Source: Zobellia russellii
GTDB lineage: Bacteria > Bacteroidota > Bacteroidia > Flavobacteriales > Flavobacteriaceae
Direction: 5' to 3'
Assembly: GCF_018728565.1 (NCBI RefSeq)
Contig: NZ_JACSOI010000004.1
Coordinates: 434,001 to 498,000 of the forward strand
DNA: 64,000 nucleotides
The notes beneath the pieces were generated by a model. It was given only the letters and a program-made list of their open reading frames with translations. It searched no databases and was not told the DNA's origin. Every line of letters starts with the position of its first letter. The stretch's first letter is position 1. Shown here one piece after another: positions 55,300 through 63,796 of the stretch. Both the position numbers and the translations under genes were made by a program.

Positions 55300-55336
55300 T
55301 TAAAACATGATTTTAATCAGCTTTAAAACATGATTT
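55300..55336. repeat. Perfect 14-bp direct repeat upstream of the 604-residue orphan
   Basis: TTAAAACATGATTT at 55300-55313 recurs at 55323-55336, a 23-bp period (about two helical turns); a weaker TGTAAAACAACTT follows at about 55343. The copies start 83 bp upstream of the minus-strand orphan and lie 166 bp before the + strand BspA-type gene. Likely a protein-binding site. Confidence 0.5.
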
Positions 55337-55501
55337 ACTTCGTGTAAAACAACTTAATCAGACACATTATATATTTCATACCTGACACGAGTGGCATACA
55401 TATGTAGTAAAACGAATAACAGGTATGATAGACAATAAGGTCAACTTTGAGCTCGTTATTTAGTTTTTTCGATTTAGAAATAATTTAAACTCAATTATAA
55501 T

Positions 55502-56623
55502 ATGTCCCATCTAAACGTTTTTAAAAGAATTATACTTGGCCTATTCGTACTCATTTTTGCCATTTCTTGTAGCTCGGACAGTGTTACTGAAGACATGCAG
55601 GTTATAGACGAAGAAACTATTTCTGAAAACCCAACAAATGAAGAAAATACAGAAGAAGAGAATTCAGAGGAAGAAGAGGAGGTTGTAGAAGAGGAGGAAG
55701 AGATAATAGAAGGTCCTCAAGATGACCCTTACGATGAAAATGCCTTTATAACTACTTGGGAAACCACATATGAAACTGATGATATCTTGATTAGAACTAA
55801 TCCAGACGTGAGTACACCCTATAATTATACGGTTAATTGGGGCGATGGAACAATAGAAACAGGATTGAGTGAGAATGCTCGACATGAATATGCCATACCG
55901 GGGGTATATACAATACAAATAACGGGAGACTTCCCTGCAATTTATCAGCATAGTGACTGGAAACTGAACGCCAAAAAATTACGAACCGTGGAAAATTGGG
56001 GGGCAATTAAATGGGAGAGTATGAACCGTGCATTCAATAATTGCGAAAATGTAATATTCAATGCTACTGATGTGCCGGATTTATCCAGAGTTACGGATAT
56101 GTATGCTATGTTCGCCAACGCTACGTATTTTAATAGCGAACTTAAGGATTGGGATGTAAGCCATGTTACGGATATGGGTTATATGTTCTTCGATGCAAAT
56201 AATTTTAATCAAGACATTTCTACATGGGATGTAAGTAATGTGACCAGTATGACATATATGTTCTTCCATGCGAAAGAATTCGACCAAAACATTTCTACTT
56301 GGGATGTGGGCAAAGTTACCCTAATGCAGAATATGTTCTATGGCGCTGATGTTTTTAACAGTCCTATAGGAGAATGGAACGTTAGTAATGTAACAGACAT
56401 GCACAGGATGTTTTTTGTCGCGGATGTTTTTAATCAAGATATATCTGAATGGGATGTAAGTAAAGTGACCAATATGGAGAATATGTTTAAAGACGCTTTA
56501 TTATTTAGTCAAAACTTATCTGGATGGGCTACGGACAATGTTACGGAGTGCAACTCATTTTGGTATGGTAGTTCATTGGTAGAGAGTCAGCTACCAACGG
56601 CGGGAACTTGTTTTGGAGGTTAA
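55502..56623 (+). CDS. BspA-type (DUF285) repeat surface lipoprotein
   Basis: Probable cell-surface binding protein. Seen: lipoprotein signal (GLFVLIFAISC, about Cys22); an acidic Glu-rich linker (about 45-75); a PKD-like strand domain with NYTVNWGDGTIETG (about 110-140); then tandem BspA/DUF285 repeats of 25 residues (about 215-350), each of the form WDVSxVTxMxxMFxxAxxFNQDIS. About five full copies, at DNA positions near 56,148-56,540, a 75-bp period. Such repeats occur in host- or surface-attachment proteins and are numerous in Bacteroidetes. 373 residues. It has its own terminator; partners unknown. Confidence 0.85.
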   Translation: MSHLNVFKRIILGLFVLIFAISCSSDSVTEDMQVIDEETISENPTNEENTEEENSEEEEEVVEEEEEIIEGPQDDPYDENAFITTWETTYETDDILIRTNPDVSTPYNYTVNWGDGTIETGLSENARHEYAIPGVYTIQITGDFPAIYQHSDWKLNAKKLRTVENWGAIKWESMNRAFNNCENVIFNATDVPDLSRVTDMYAMFANATYFNSELKDWDVSHVTDMGYMFFDANNFNQDISTWDVSNVTSMTYMFFHAKEFDQNISTWDVGKVTLMQNMFYGADVFNSPIGEWNVSNVTDMHRMFFVADVFNQDISEWDVSKVTNMENMFKDALLFSQNLSGWATDNVTECNSFWYGSSLVESQLPTAGTCFGG

Positions 56624-56646
56624 ACCAAACTAATTATAAGGTATAG

Positions 56647-56680
56647 ATGTCTCCACATTGTTATTTTGTGGGGACATTTT
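56647..56680 (+). terminator. Intrinsic terminator after the BspA-type gene
   Basis: ATGTCTCCACA (56647-56657) pairs with TGTGGGGACAT (56667-56677), one G-T wobble, followed by TTTTTTAT. It is 24 bp after the stop codon. Confidence 0.8.
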
Positions 56681-56806
56681 TTATGGTACAAATGAATGAA
56701 TTAGTTTTCTAAGATAGAGATGTTTTTCCTGTTGTATAAGGGCTACTTTTTTATTTAAGTTTTGGTAGTTTTTAGTAAATTACATTTTTAACCAAAACCG
56801 AGAACC

Positions 56807-58450
56807 TTGAAACACAAAGCATTTAAAAACCCACTAATTTATTTCCTGTTTTTTACCGTAACGCTTTCCTATTGTCAAACCAAAAAGAAAGGAAAAGTAG
56901 AACGGCCAAACATACTTTACATAATGTCCGATGACCATACTTCCCAGGCAATTGGGGCATATGGTAAAAGACTGGCACGTTTAAATCCAACACCAACAAT
57001 TGATCGCTTGGCAAAAGAAGGGGTATTATTGGAAAATGCCTTTTGTACCAATTCAATTTGTACGCCCTCTAGGGCCAGTATTCTTACCGGTCAGTTTGGG
57101 CAAGTAAATGGGGTAGTGGACTTAAGTGGTAAATTAAGTCCGGAAAACCAATACCTGCCTATAGAGATTAAAAAACAGGGCTATGAAACCGCAATGATAG
57201 GAAAATGGCATTTAAAACATGCCCCAGAAGCTTTTGATTACTATAATGTATTACCGGGTCAAGGAGATTACCATAACCCAACACTTTATAGCAGGGAAGG
57301 CGGAGAAAAGAAAGAAATTCGTTTTGAAGAGGATTTGGTAAGAGAGGTGAATGCCACAACCTATGAAGGACATTCATCAGATGTTATTACAGACATCTCC
57401 TTGGAATGGTTAAAAAACAAAAGGGACAAATCCAAGCCATTCTTTTTAATGCATCATTTTAAAGCTCCCCATGATTTTTTTAAATATGCGCCTAGATATG
57501 AGGAGTATTTGGAAGATGTGGAAATTCCGGAACCATCCAGTATGTGGTATAATGGTAACAACGGATCTATAGCTACAAGAGGGGAGAACAATTCCCTTAC
57601 AGATACTATTGGCTCCTCTATAGGACATAGAAATGTCATTAGAAATATGGGAATGCATATGAAGATAGACCCCAGTATTCCTGATCCGGAGTATAAGAAA
57701 TTAGCATACCAAGAGTATTTAAAACGTTACTTACGATGCGTAAAAGGTGTGGATGATAATGTAAAACGAATTTTTGATTACCTAGAGGCAGAAGGAATTA
57801 TGGATAACACCATTATTATTTATACGGGCGATCAAGGTTTTATGCTTGGCGAACATGATTATATTGATAAAAGGTGGATGTATGAAGAGTCTCAACGTAT
57901 GCCATTCTTGGTTCGTTACCCTAAAACAATAAAGGCGGGATCTCGTACGGATGCTATGGTCAATAATACCGATTTTGCGCCTACTATGATTGAAATGGCC
58001 GGAGGTAAAGTTCCTGATTATATGCAAGGGTCCAGTTTTAAATCTATTCTTGAAACAGGTAAAGAACCAGAAGGGTGGAAGCAAGACACCTATTATAGAT
58101 ATTGGATGCACATGGCCCATAAGCATAATAATCCTGCGCACTTTGGAATACGCACCAAAGACTATAAACTTATCTTTTATTACGGTAGAGATTATATGCA
58201 AAGGAATACAAACAAGCAGGAATGGGCTCATAACCCTGAATCTATGTCCGATTTTGTTACTCCTGTATCCTGGGAATTCTATGATCTTAAAAATGACCCG
58301 GAAGAAATGGATAATAGATATGATGATGAAAAGTATGCTTCTATTATTTCTGATTTAAAAGACCGACTCAAAACTTTAAGAAAGGAGGTAAAAGAAGACG
58401 ATTCTCAATACCCTGAAATAGAAAAGGTAGTTAATGAAAATTGGAACTAG
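56807..58450 (+). CDS. Formylglycine-dependent sulfatase (family S1), stand-alone
   Basis: Predicted carbohydrate sulfatase, exported. Seen: signal sequence (LIYFLFFTVTLSYCQ, cleavable; Cys at about 24 with Tyr before it is a poor lipobox); NILYIMSDDHTSQAIGAYG; signature NSICTPSRASILTGQ with Cys85 for formylglycine; MIGKWHLKHAP; IIYTGDQGFMLGEHDYIDKRWMYEES with metal-binding Asp and the substrate-site His/Lys; FYDLKNDPEEMDNRYDDE at the C-terminus. 547 residues, related to but clearly different from the sulfatase of the glucan locus. Starts with TTG because no ATG fits the signal peptide. It lies outside any SusC/D locus, so its substrate cannot be inferred. Confidence 0.93.
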   Translation: MKHKAFKNPLIYFLFFTVTLSYCQTKKKGKVERPNILYIMSDDHTSQAIGAYGKRLARLNPTPTIDRLAKEGVLLENAFCTNSICTPSRASILTGQFGQVNGVVDLSGKLSPENQYLPIEIKKQGYETAMIGKWHLKHAPEAFDYYNVLPGQGDYHNPTLYSREGGEKKEIRFEEDLVREVNATTYEGHSSDVITDISLEWLKNKRDKSKPFFLMHHFKAPHDFFKYAPRYEEYLEDVEIPEPSSMWYNGNNGSIATRGENNSLTDTIGSSIGHRNVIRNMGMHMKIDPSIPDPEYKKLAYQEYLKRYLRCVKGVDDNVKRIFDYLEAEGIMDNTIIIYTGDQGFMLGEHDYIDKRWMYEESQRMPFLVRYPKTIKAGSRTDAMVNNTDFAPTMIEMAGGKVPDYMQGSSFKSILETGKEPEGWKQDTYYRYWMHMAHKHNNPAHFGIRTKDYKLIFYYGRDYMQRNTNKQEWAHNPESMSDFVTPVSWEFYDLKNDPEEMDNRYDDEKYASIISDLKDRLKTLRKEVKEDDSQYPEIEKVVNENWN

Positions 58451-58510
58451 TTTGAATTAAACAAGTAGGTGGTTATATATTTTAAATGCCCCATACTTAA
58501 GTCTTTTAAA

Positions 58511-58541
58511 GCTGAACAATCATTTGATTGTTCAGCTTTTT
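58511..58541 (+). terminator. Intrinsic terminator after the stand-alone sulfatase
   Basis: GCTGAACAATCA (58511-58522) and TGATTGTTCAGC (58525-58536) form a perfect 12-bp stem extendable with AAA/TTT, followed by TTTTTAAC. The remainder of 58,451-58,794 has no clear gene or promoter beyond a weak TAATTTTA at about 58,692-58,699. Confidence 0.85.
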
Positions 58542-58794
58542 AACTTTCTGTCATTTTCTAATTCAAGCGTTAGCTCTTAATTACCCTGAATAATTTTAAA
58601 ATTTCCGCAAAAGGGTTGGTTATGTGATACTTTACGTAATTTTTCAAAACCGAAATAATTTATTGATAGTACGGTTTAGACAATATTTATCCCTAATTTT
58701 AGCCGCTAAATGTGCAATTTCTCAAATTAAAGCTAGAAGTAGTTTTAAACTTAATTTATTATAAAGATTTTACTTACAATCACTCCTTTTTAAA

Positions 58795-61116
58795 ATGAAT
58801 TTAACAAAAAATATCTTTGCAATTTGTACTGGCCAAGATAAAGGGGAGCTACAGAATCTTTTACGCCATTTACAATCTATAGAAAAAGACTACCACACCG
58901 CTATATGGAGTAATGATGCCATTGATGATAAGCAGCAATGGGAACCTATAGATGTAGAGCGATTGAACCATACGGATGTATTTCTGCTTCTTTTGAGTAA
59001 TGCGTTTATGAATTCTGAATTTGTTGAAAACGATGGATTTAGAACTATTATAGACCGATATAAAAAGGGTGAGGCTAAACTAATCCCCATACTTCTAGAT
59101 GATTGTTCTTGGAAGAACGAATTTACTTTTGATCATTACAATTTTAATTTTGGAGAAGTACAGATCTTTCGCAAAGATGTTATTTCAATAGGGGAATGGA
59201 ACCCAACGGATAAGGTTTTTACGCAGGTTGTCTATTTCCTTATGGGCTTGCTTAGCTCATCCATTAAAAAAAGCATTGCTACTGTAAGTACAGACGAACA
59301 GGGCATACTTAATTTGGGAGGAGAAGGTCAGATGGCAATTGATTTTGGTGAGGAAATAGTTGATGACAATAAAGCCAATAGAGAAAGCGCTTTTACAAGA
59401 GAGGTTGAAGCAAAAAGAAAAGTAGAAAGCGAGAATAGACTTCATGAAGAAGCTGAAGTAAAAGAACAGCTTAGAAAAGAGAAATGGTTAAGGCAGAAAG
59501 CGGAAAACCAGAGTAGAATTGAAAAAGAGATTCAGGCCAAAAAAATAGTTCAAGAAGAAATTCAGGAAGGTGAATTAGAAAAGGCTCGAATAGAAATAGA
59601 AGCAAAAAGACGAGAGCAAGTATTAAATACTCTAAAAGAGGCTGCACGGAAAAAAAGACATGAAGAAGCAGTAAATGCTCCCAAAAGAGTTTTAATAGGA
59701 AGTGGACTTGCAAAATATAACTATCGCTTTAATAATGAGAAAGAGGCCCCGGCCTTAAGTGTAGTTAAAGAGGAAAGGTTTGTTACTAAAGAGTTAAAAA
59801 CTCAAGTAGCGGTTGTAGAGAAAAGGGAGCGTGAAGTAATAGCGCCTCTAAAAGAGATACAACAACCAAAAAAACAAGAGGAAACGGTCCTGGTAGACCA
59901 AACTGTTACAAGAAAATCAGATCTGGCAAAATATAATTACCGGTTTGATAGCAAGAACAAGGTTGAAGTTGTAGAGGTAGTTAGAGAAGAAACTCGTCTC
60001 AATGAAGAGCCCAAAACCCAGTTGGCTGTAGAGGACAAAAAATGGGATACAATAGTTAAAACCTTGCGAGAGTTGGAGTGGGACAAGAAACTACATGAAA
60101 AGTTTGTAGCCCTTAAAAATGCAGCTACTGTACTCTTCGCAAAGTCTATTCATTTTTTCAATAAAAAGTTGAAGGTTGAGCCTCAAAATATTCAAGAAGA
60201 GAGAACGAGCAATGAAAAATTAAAGGTTTGGTTGGCTGTAGGGGAGAAGAAATGGAATGCAATAGTAAAAAGCTCACGAGAGGCGGAATGGGATAAGAAA
60301 CTGTATAAAAAGTTTGCAGTCCTAAAGAGCGTAACTAAAAGTTATTTCTTTGCGGTAAAAGGCTTTGCTATCAAAAGTATTGCGGCAATTAATCAATTCT
60401 TTCAAAAAATTATAAAGAACATAGGTGCAAACAAAAAGAGAAAAATCCGTTCTGAGTTTTTAATTGCTGCTGTAGTTATTTTTGGAGTATTAACGTACCT
60501 GTTTGTTGGAGGTTCTGAAAAACAATCCTATACACTATCGGAAGTTGAGGAAGTAAAAGAAGTTTCTGATGCCAGTGTCTCTCCTGAAAGTAATCAAGAG
60601 AATCGCACAGCTGCTAACTTAGAAATAGAAGATTCCGCAAAAGAACCCTCTTCACTTGTTAAAAATAAGGAGGTAAAAGTAGTTTCTGACGCTGGTGCGG
60701 GAACTATAAATAAAAAGGAGAATCGCGCAGGGGGCACGTTAAAACTAGGCGTTGGGGATATGCATAACGAGGGTGTAATTTTTGCGATTGACCCATCCAG
60801 TAACACCGGAAAAATAGCATATTTGGAAGATAAAGGTCCAATGGCATGGAAAGATGCCATGAATATTCACGAACAATTAGGTGAAGGCTGGCGGTTACCC
60901 GAGCTAGATGAATTACGTCTCCTTTATAAAACTATTGGGCAGGGTGCAGACAACAAGGGTAAATTCGTAGCTGAGTTGTATTGGAGCGCTACGCCTTTTG
61001 ATAAGCATCAAGCGCGTCTTGTAAAATTCAGCGATGGTAATGCGTCATATCACTATAACAGCTCAGGAACACATCGGAAATTTCGAGTTCGGGCTATAAA
61101 AGATGTCCAGCTATAG
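58795..61116 (+). CDS. TIR-like, coiled-coil, transmembrane, DUF1566 fusion protein
   Basis: Function unknown; unusual domain set. Seen: residues 1-160 match the prokaryotic TIR pattern (IFAICTGQDKGELQNLL; WSNDAIDDKQQWEPID; TDVFLLLLSNAFMNSEF; AKLIPILLDDCSW). Aligned to active TIRs, the catalytic Glu position is Gly81, and FxSYS is degenerate, so NADase activity is doubtful. 200-302 is a Glu/Lys/Arg coiled coil. Duplicated pieces follow: LAKYNYRF at about 304 and 378, and LAVxxKKWxxIVK..EWDKKLxxKF at about 410 and 479. One transmembrane helix (about 553-573, FLIAAVVIFGVLTYLF). C-terminal DUF1566/Lcl-like domain (about 655-773): GWRLPELDELRLLY, YWSATPFD, FRVRAIKD. No signal peptide, so the likely topology is TIR inside, DUF1566 outside. 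Monocistronic. Confidence 0.75.
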   Translation: MNLTKNIFAICTGQDKGELQNLLRHLQSIEKDYHTAIWSNDAIDDKQQWEPIDVERLNHTDVFLLLLSNAFMNSEFVENDGFRTIIDRYKKGEAKLIPILLDDCSWKNEFTFDHYNFNFGEVQIFRKDVISIGEWNPTDKVFTQVVYFLMGLLSSSIKKSIATVSTDEQGILNLGGEGQMAIDFGEEIVDDNKANRESAFTREVEAKRKVESENRLHEEAEVKEQLRKEKWLRQKAENQSRIEKEIQAKKIVQEEIQEGELEKARIEIEAKRREQVLNTLKEAARKKRHEEAVNAPKRVLIGSGLAKYNYRFNNEKEAPALSVVKEERFVTKELKTQVAVVEKREREVIAPLKEIQQPKKQEETVLVDQTVTRKSDLAKYNYRFDSKNKVEVVEVVREETRLNEEPKTQLAVEDKKWDTIVKTLRELEWDKKLHEKFVALKNAATVLFAKSIHFFNKKLKVEPQNIQEERTSNEKLKVWLAVGEKKWNAIVKSSREAEWDKKLYKKFAVLKSVTKSYFFAVKGFAIKSIAAINQFFQKIIKNIGANKKRKIRSEFLIAAVVIFGVLTYLFVGGSEKQSYTLSEVEEVKEVSDASVSPESNQENRTAANLEIEDSAKEPSSLVKNKEVKVVSDAGAGTINKKENRAGGTLKLGVGDMHNEGVIFAIDPSSNTGKIAYLEDKGPMAWKDAMNIHEQLGEGWRLPELDELRLLYKTIGQGADNKGKFVAELYWSATPFDKHQARLVKFSDGNASYHYNSSGTHRKFRVRAIKDVQL

Positions 61117-61234
61117 CTCGGGAGTCGAGTGCTAAGGTTATTACGAGCCAATCTTATTTTAGTGACATTCCATTATTATAATTAACTGATAATTAGAGTT
61201 TAATAAGATGTTGATCGGATGTTGTTTGACCTTA

Positions 61235-62635
61235 TTACTTCCCGATACAAAAGTTAGCAAAAATGTTACCCAACAGCTCATCATTAGTTACCTGCCCTGT
61301 GATTTCTCCTAAGTGATAAAGAGCCTCACGTACATCAATGGCCATTAGGTCGCTAGAAAGTTCTTCCTCCATGCCAAATTGTACTTTTTCAATTTCTTCC
61401 AATGCTTTAAGCAAGGAATTATAGTGGCGCGTGTTGGTCACTATGGTTTCATTGTTGCGCAACGCTCCGGTATTTACAAATTCCAACAGTCGGTTTTTGA
61501 GCTCTTCAACACCTTCACCTGTTTTGGCGGATAAGTAATTAACGGAATCTAAGTGCTGGGCTATTTTTTGTTTATCGCTCTCGGAAAGCGTATCGGCTTT
61601 ATTGACCAATAAGAGAAGTGGTTTTAGCGGATTCTGGTTTTTTATTTTTTCAAAGTCGATGGTGATGTTTTTCAGTTTTTCCTCATCGGCCAGAATTTTA
61701 GAACCATCTACTAAAAGCAAAATTACTTGGGCCTGTTCAATCTTTTCAAATGTCCGTTTAATGCCCATGCCTTCCACCACATCTTGGGTTTCTCGGATGC
61801 CGGCCGTATCTATAAACCGAAAACCGATTCCGCCAATCGCAATTTCGTCTTCAATGGTATCACGGGTGGTTCCGGCTATATCGGAAACCAACGCACGTTC
61901 TTCGTTAAGAAAAGCATTGAGCAAGGTGGATTTTCCAACATTAGGTTCTCCAACAATAGCAACGGGAATACCGTTTTTAATCACGTTTCCTACCGCAAAA
62001 GAATCTATCAGGTTTTTTAGAACTTTTTGGATACGGGCAAGAAGGTCGTTAAACTGGGTGCGGTCCGCAAATTCAACATCCTCTTCTGAAAAATCCAGTT
62101 CCAATTCTATAAGCGATGCAAAGTTTAAAAGCTCGGAACGCAGGCTTTTAATTTCGTTACTAAAACCACCGCGCATCTGTTGTATCGCAATTTGGTGGCT
62201 CGCGGCATTATCACTGGCAATCAGGTCCGCTACAGCTTCGGCCTGGCTTAAATCTATCTTGCCGTTAAGGAACGCTCTCAGGGTAAATTCCCCTGCATCC
62301 GCTGTTCTACAGCCATTTCTTAGGAACAATTGTATGATTTGTTGCTGAATGTACGATGAGCCATGACAGGATATTTCAACTACATTTTCCCCAGTGTAGG
62401 AATTAGGGCCTTTAAACACAGAGACCAGAACTTCATCCAGTATTTTATCGTCTTCTATAATGTGTCCTAAACTAATGGTATGGCTTTTCTTTTTTCTTAA
62501 ATCCTTACCGTAGGCAGATTTAAAAAAAGCAGCGGCCGTATCTATTGCGGTTGCCCCGGAAATACGGATTACCGCAATTGCACCAGCTCCTGAAGGGGTG
62601 GCCAATGCTATAATATTATCGTTAGGAATCATCAA
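61235..62635 (-). CDS. mnmE: tRNA uridine-5-carboxymethylaminomethyl modification GTPase
   Basis: With MnmG, installs cmnm5 on wobble uridine 34 of certain tRNAs; cytoplasmic GTPase binding formyl-tetrahydrofolate. Seen: N-terminal folate-binding domain (TIIALATPSGAGAIAVIR-like start, NSYTGENVVEISCHG, RTADAGEFTLRAFLNGKIDLSQAEA); helical middle; G domain with GEPNVGKSTLLN (about 230), DIAGTTRD, DTAGIRET and NKAD; and the C-terminal catalytic CIGK that ends the protein. Length 466 is normal. A minus-strand TATTTTTG -7-like box at 62653-62646 suggests an almost leaderless message. Housekeeping gene. Confidence 0.98.
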   Translation of the reverse strand: MMIPNDNIIALATPSGAGAIAVIRISGATAIDTAAAFFKSAYGKDLRKKKSHTISLGHIIEDDKILDEVLVSVFKGPNSYTGENVVEISCHGSSYIQQQIIQLFLRNGCRTADAGEFTLRAFLNGKIDLSQAEAVADLIASDNAASHQIAIQQMRGGFSNEIKSLRSELLNFASLIELELDFSEEDVEFADRTQFNDLLARIQKVLKNLIDSFAVGNVIKNGIPVAIVGEPNVGKSTLLNAFLNEERALVSDIAGTTRDTIEDEIAIGGIGFRFIDTAGIRETQDVVEGMGIKRTFEKIEQAQVILLLVDGSKILADEEKLKNITIDFEKIKNQNPLKPLLLLVNKADTLSESDKQKIAQHLDSVNYLSAKTGEGVEELKNRLLEFVNTGALRNNETIVTNTRHYNSLLKALEEIEKVQFGMEEELSSDLMAIDVREALYHLGEITGQVTNDELLGNIFANFCIGK

Positions 62636-62771
62636 AAAGTTTTTGCAAAAATAGGCAAAAACAAGTAGATGGAAATTCTTTGCGGCACATCAAAAATTTA
62701 TGGGTCGAATGTTTTTGAATAACGGAAAATAAGTACCTTCGTCCTCCATTAACTATTTAAATTATATAATT

Positions 62772-63224
62772 ATGAAGATGCGATTAGTAACATTTGTGGT
62801 GATTCTTTTTGGGGTTACAACTTTTTCATTCGCGCAGGAAGAAGGAGAGGTTCAGATGGATTCAATTTCTCAGGTTGAGCAAGCGGAACGTGAGGCCAAG
62901 GAAATTAGAAAGCAAATAGAAGCGGCCGAAAAAGAGGCAAAAGCTGCTGAAAAAGAAGCAAAAGCAGCAAAAAAAGCGCAAAAGAAATCTGAAAAGGCCA
63001 ATAAGAAATACGAAAAACTGACCGGCCAAATCAACTCCTTAAAAAAGGGATTGGAAAAGGACGAGAAGAAGGTTTCTAAGATCAGCGACAAAATGGAAGT
63101 GGACAAAATCAAAGGAAAACTTTCTCCTAATGATGTTGCCAAAATTGAAAAGAAGCTGAGCAAATTAAAAATGAGCATAAACAAAAGCAGGGAAAAGCTG
63201 ATCAAGTTGGAGCAAAAGCTTTAA
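62772..63224 (+). CDS. Exported Ala/Lys/Glu-rich coiled-coil protein
   Basis: 150 residues: signal peptide (MRLVTFVVILFGVTTFSFAQ) then a long basic-acidic coiled coil (about 30-150) with repeated KEAKAAEKEAKAAKKAQKKS. Probably periplasmic and filamentous or DNA/peptidoglycan-associated; no family is claimed. Repeats of KEAKAA make the DNA internally repetitive around 62,930-63,000. A strong terminator follows. Upstream, TTTTTG (62712-62717) and TACCTTCG (62734-62741) form a possible promoter with 16 bp between. Confidence 0.8.
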   Translation: MKMRLVTFVVILFGVTTFSFAQEEGEVQMDSISQVEQAEREAKEIRKQIEAAEKEAKAAEKEAKAAKKAQKKSEKANKKYEKLTGQINSLKKGLEKDEKKVSKISDKMEVDKIKGKLSPNDVAKIEKKLSKLKMSINKSREKLIKLEQKL

Positions 63225-63248
63225 TTGCATACAAAAAAGTAATTCAAA

Positions 63249-63281
63249 ATCCCGTAAGATACCGCTCTTACGGGATTTTTT
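63249..63281 (+). terminator. Intrinsic terminator after the coiled-coil gene
   Basis: ATCCCGTAAG (63249-63258) pairs with CTTACGGGAT (63267-63276), followed by TTTTTCG. It is 25 bp after the stop codon. Confidence 0.9.
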
Positions 63282-63358
63282 CGTTTGCAAGTTCGGGTAG
63301 TTGTAACATTTTGTGTTTTTGTTCGTCTTATCTATAGAACCCCTAAAACAATCAAAAA

Positions 63359-63724
63359 ATGGAAATCATCAATCAACAAAAAACACTTGAACAGAATAAT
63401 CAATTATTGGTAATTGCACATTTATCGCAGTTCTTAACCTATATTACAGGTTTTGGCGGATTGGTAGTGCCGCTAATTCTGTGGCTAACGACCAAAGATT
63501 CCGTAACGGGTATGGATGAGCATGGTAAAGCTATTGTGAATTTTCAATTGAGCGTACTGCTAATTACCATTTTAAGCATCCCTGCCATATTACTTTTAGG
63601 TCTTGGTATCTTAAGTTTGATTTTTATTGGAATTGTAGCTTTTATTATGCCTATAGTAAATGCGGTAAGAGCCAGTAACGGTGAAAAACCGAATACATTT
63701 ATGACCATTCCGTTTATTTCATAG
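63359..63724 (+). CDS. DUF4870 membrane protein
   Basis: 121 residues with three or four hydrophobic helices (LLVIAHLSQFLTYITGFGGLVVPLILWL, VLLITILSIPAILLLGLGIL, LIFIGIVAFIMPIVNAV) and the DUF4870 pattern, including DEHGKAIVNFQLS and the closing NAVRASNGE. Inner-membrane protein of unknown function common in Bacteroidetes and Firmicutes. Monocistronic, with a terminator downstream. Confidence 0.9.
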   Translation: MEIINQQKTLEQNNQLLVIAHLSQFLTYITGFGGLVVPLILWLTTKDSVTGMDEHGKAIVNFQLSVLLITILSIPAILLLGLGILSLIFIGIVAFIMPIVNAVRASNGEKPNTFMTIPFIS

Positions 63725-63745
63725 AAGTGAAAACCTATATAATTA

Positions 63746-63777
63746 AAAAGCCCCAAGAAGAAATTCTTGGGGCTTTT
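63746..63777. terminator. Bidirectional terminator between the DUF4870 gene and dnaN
   Basis: A 14-bp perfect stem: AAAAGCCCCAAGAA (63746-63759) with TTCTTGGGGCTTTT (63764-63777), loop GAAA. GC-rich core with A/T flanks, usable for both convergent genes. Confidence 0.9.
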
Positions 63778-63796
63778 ATATTTTGGTGCATATCGT

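Noticed and set aside
58795-59270. Canonical catalytically active TIR NADase
   Set aside because: The expected catalytic Glu aligns with Gly81 and the FxSYS start is degenerate, so I call it TIR-like only.
61117-61234. Possible terminator between the TIR fusion gene and mnmE
   Set aside because: Only a weak CTCGG..TCGAG-type pairing; no U-run.
61602-62348. 248-residue ORF on the + strand opposite mnmE
   Set aside because: Serine/proline-rich antisense shadow of the highly conserved mnmE.
62870-63205. Ser/Phe-rich ORF opposite the coiled-coil gene
   Set aside because: Antisense of Lys/Glu-rich codons gives Ser/Phe/Leu shadow sequence; not a gene.
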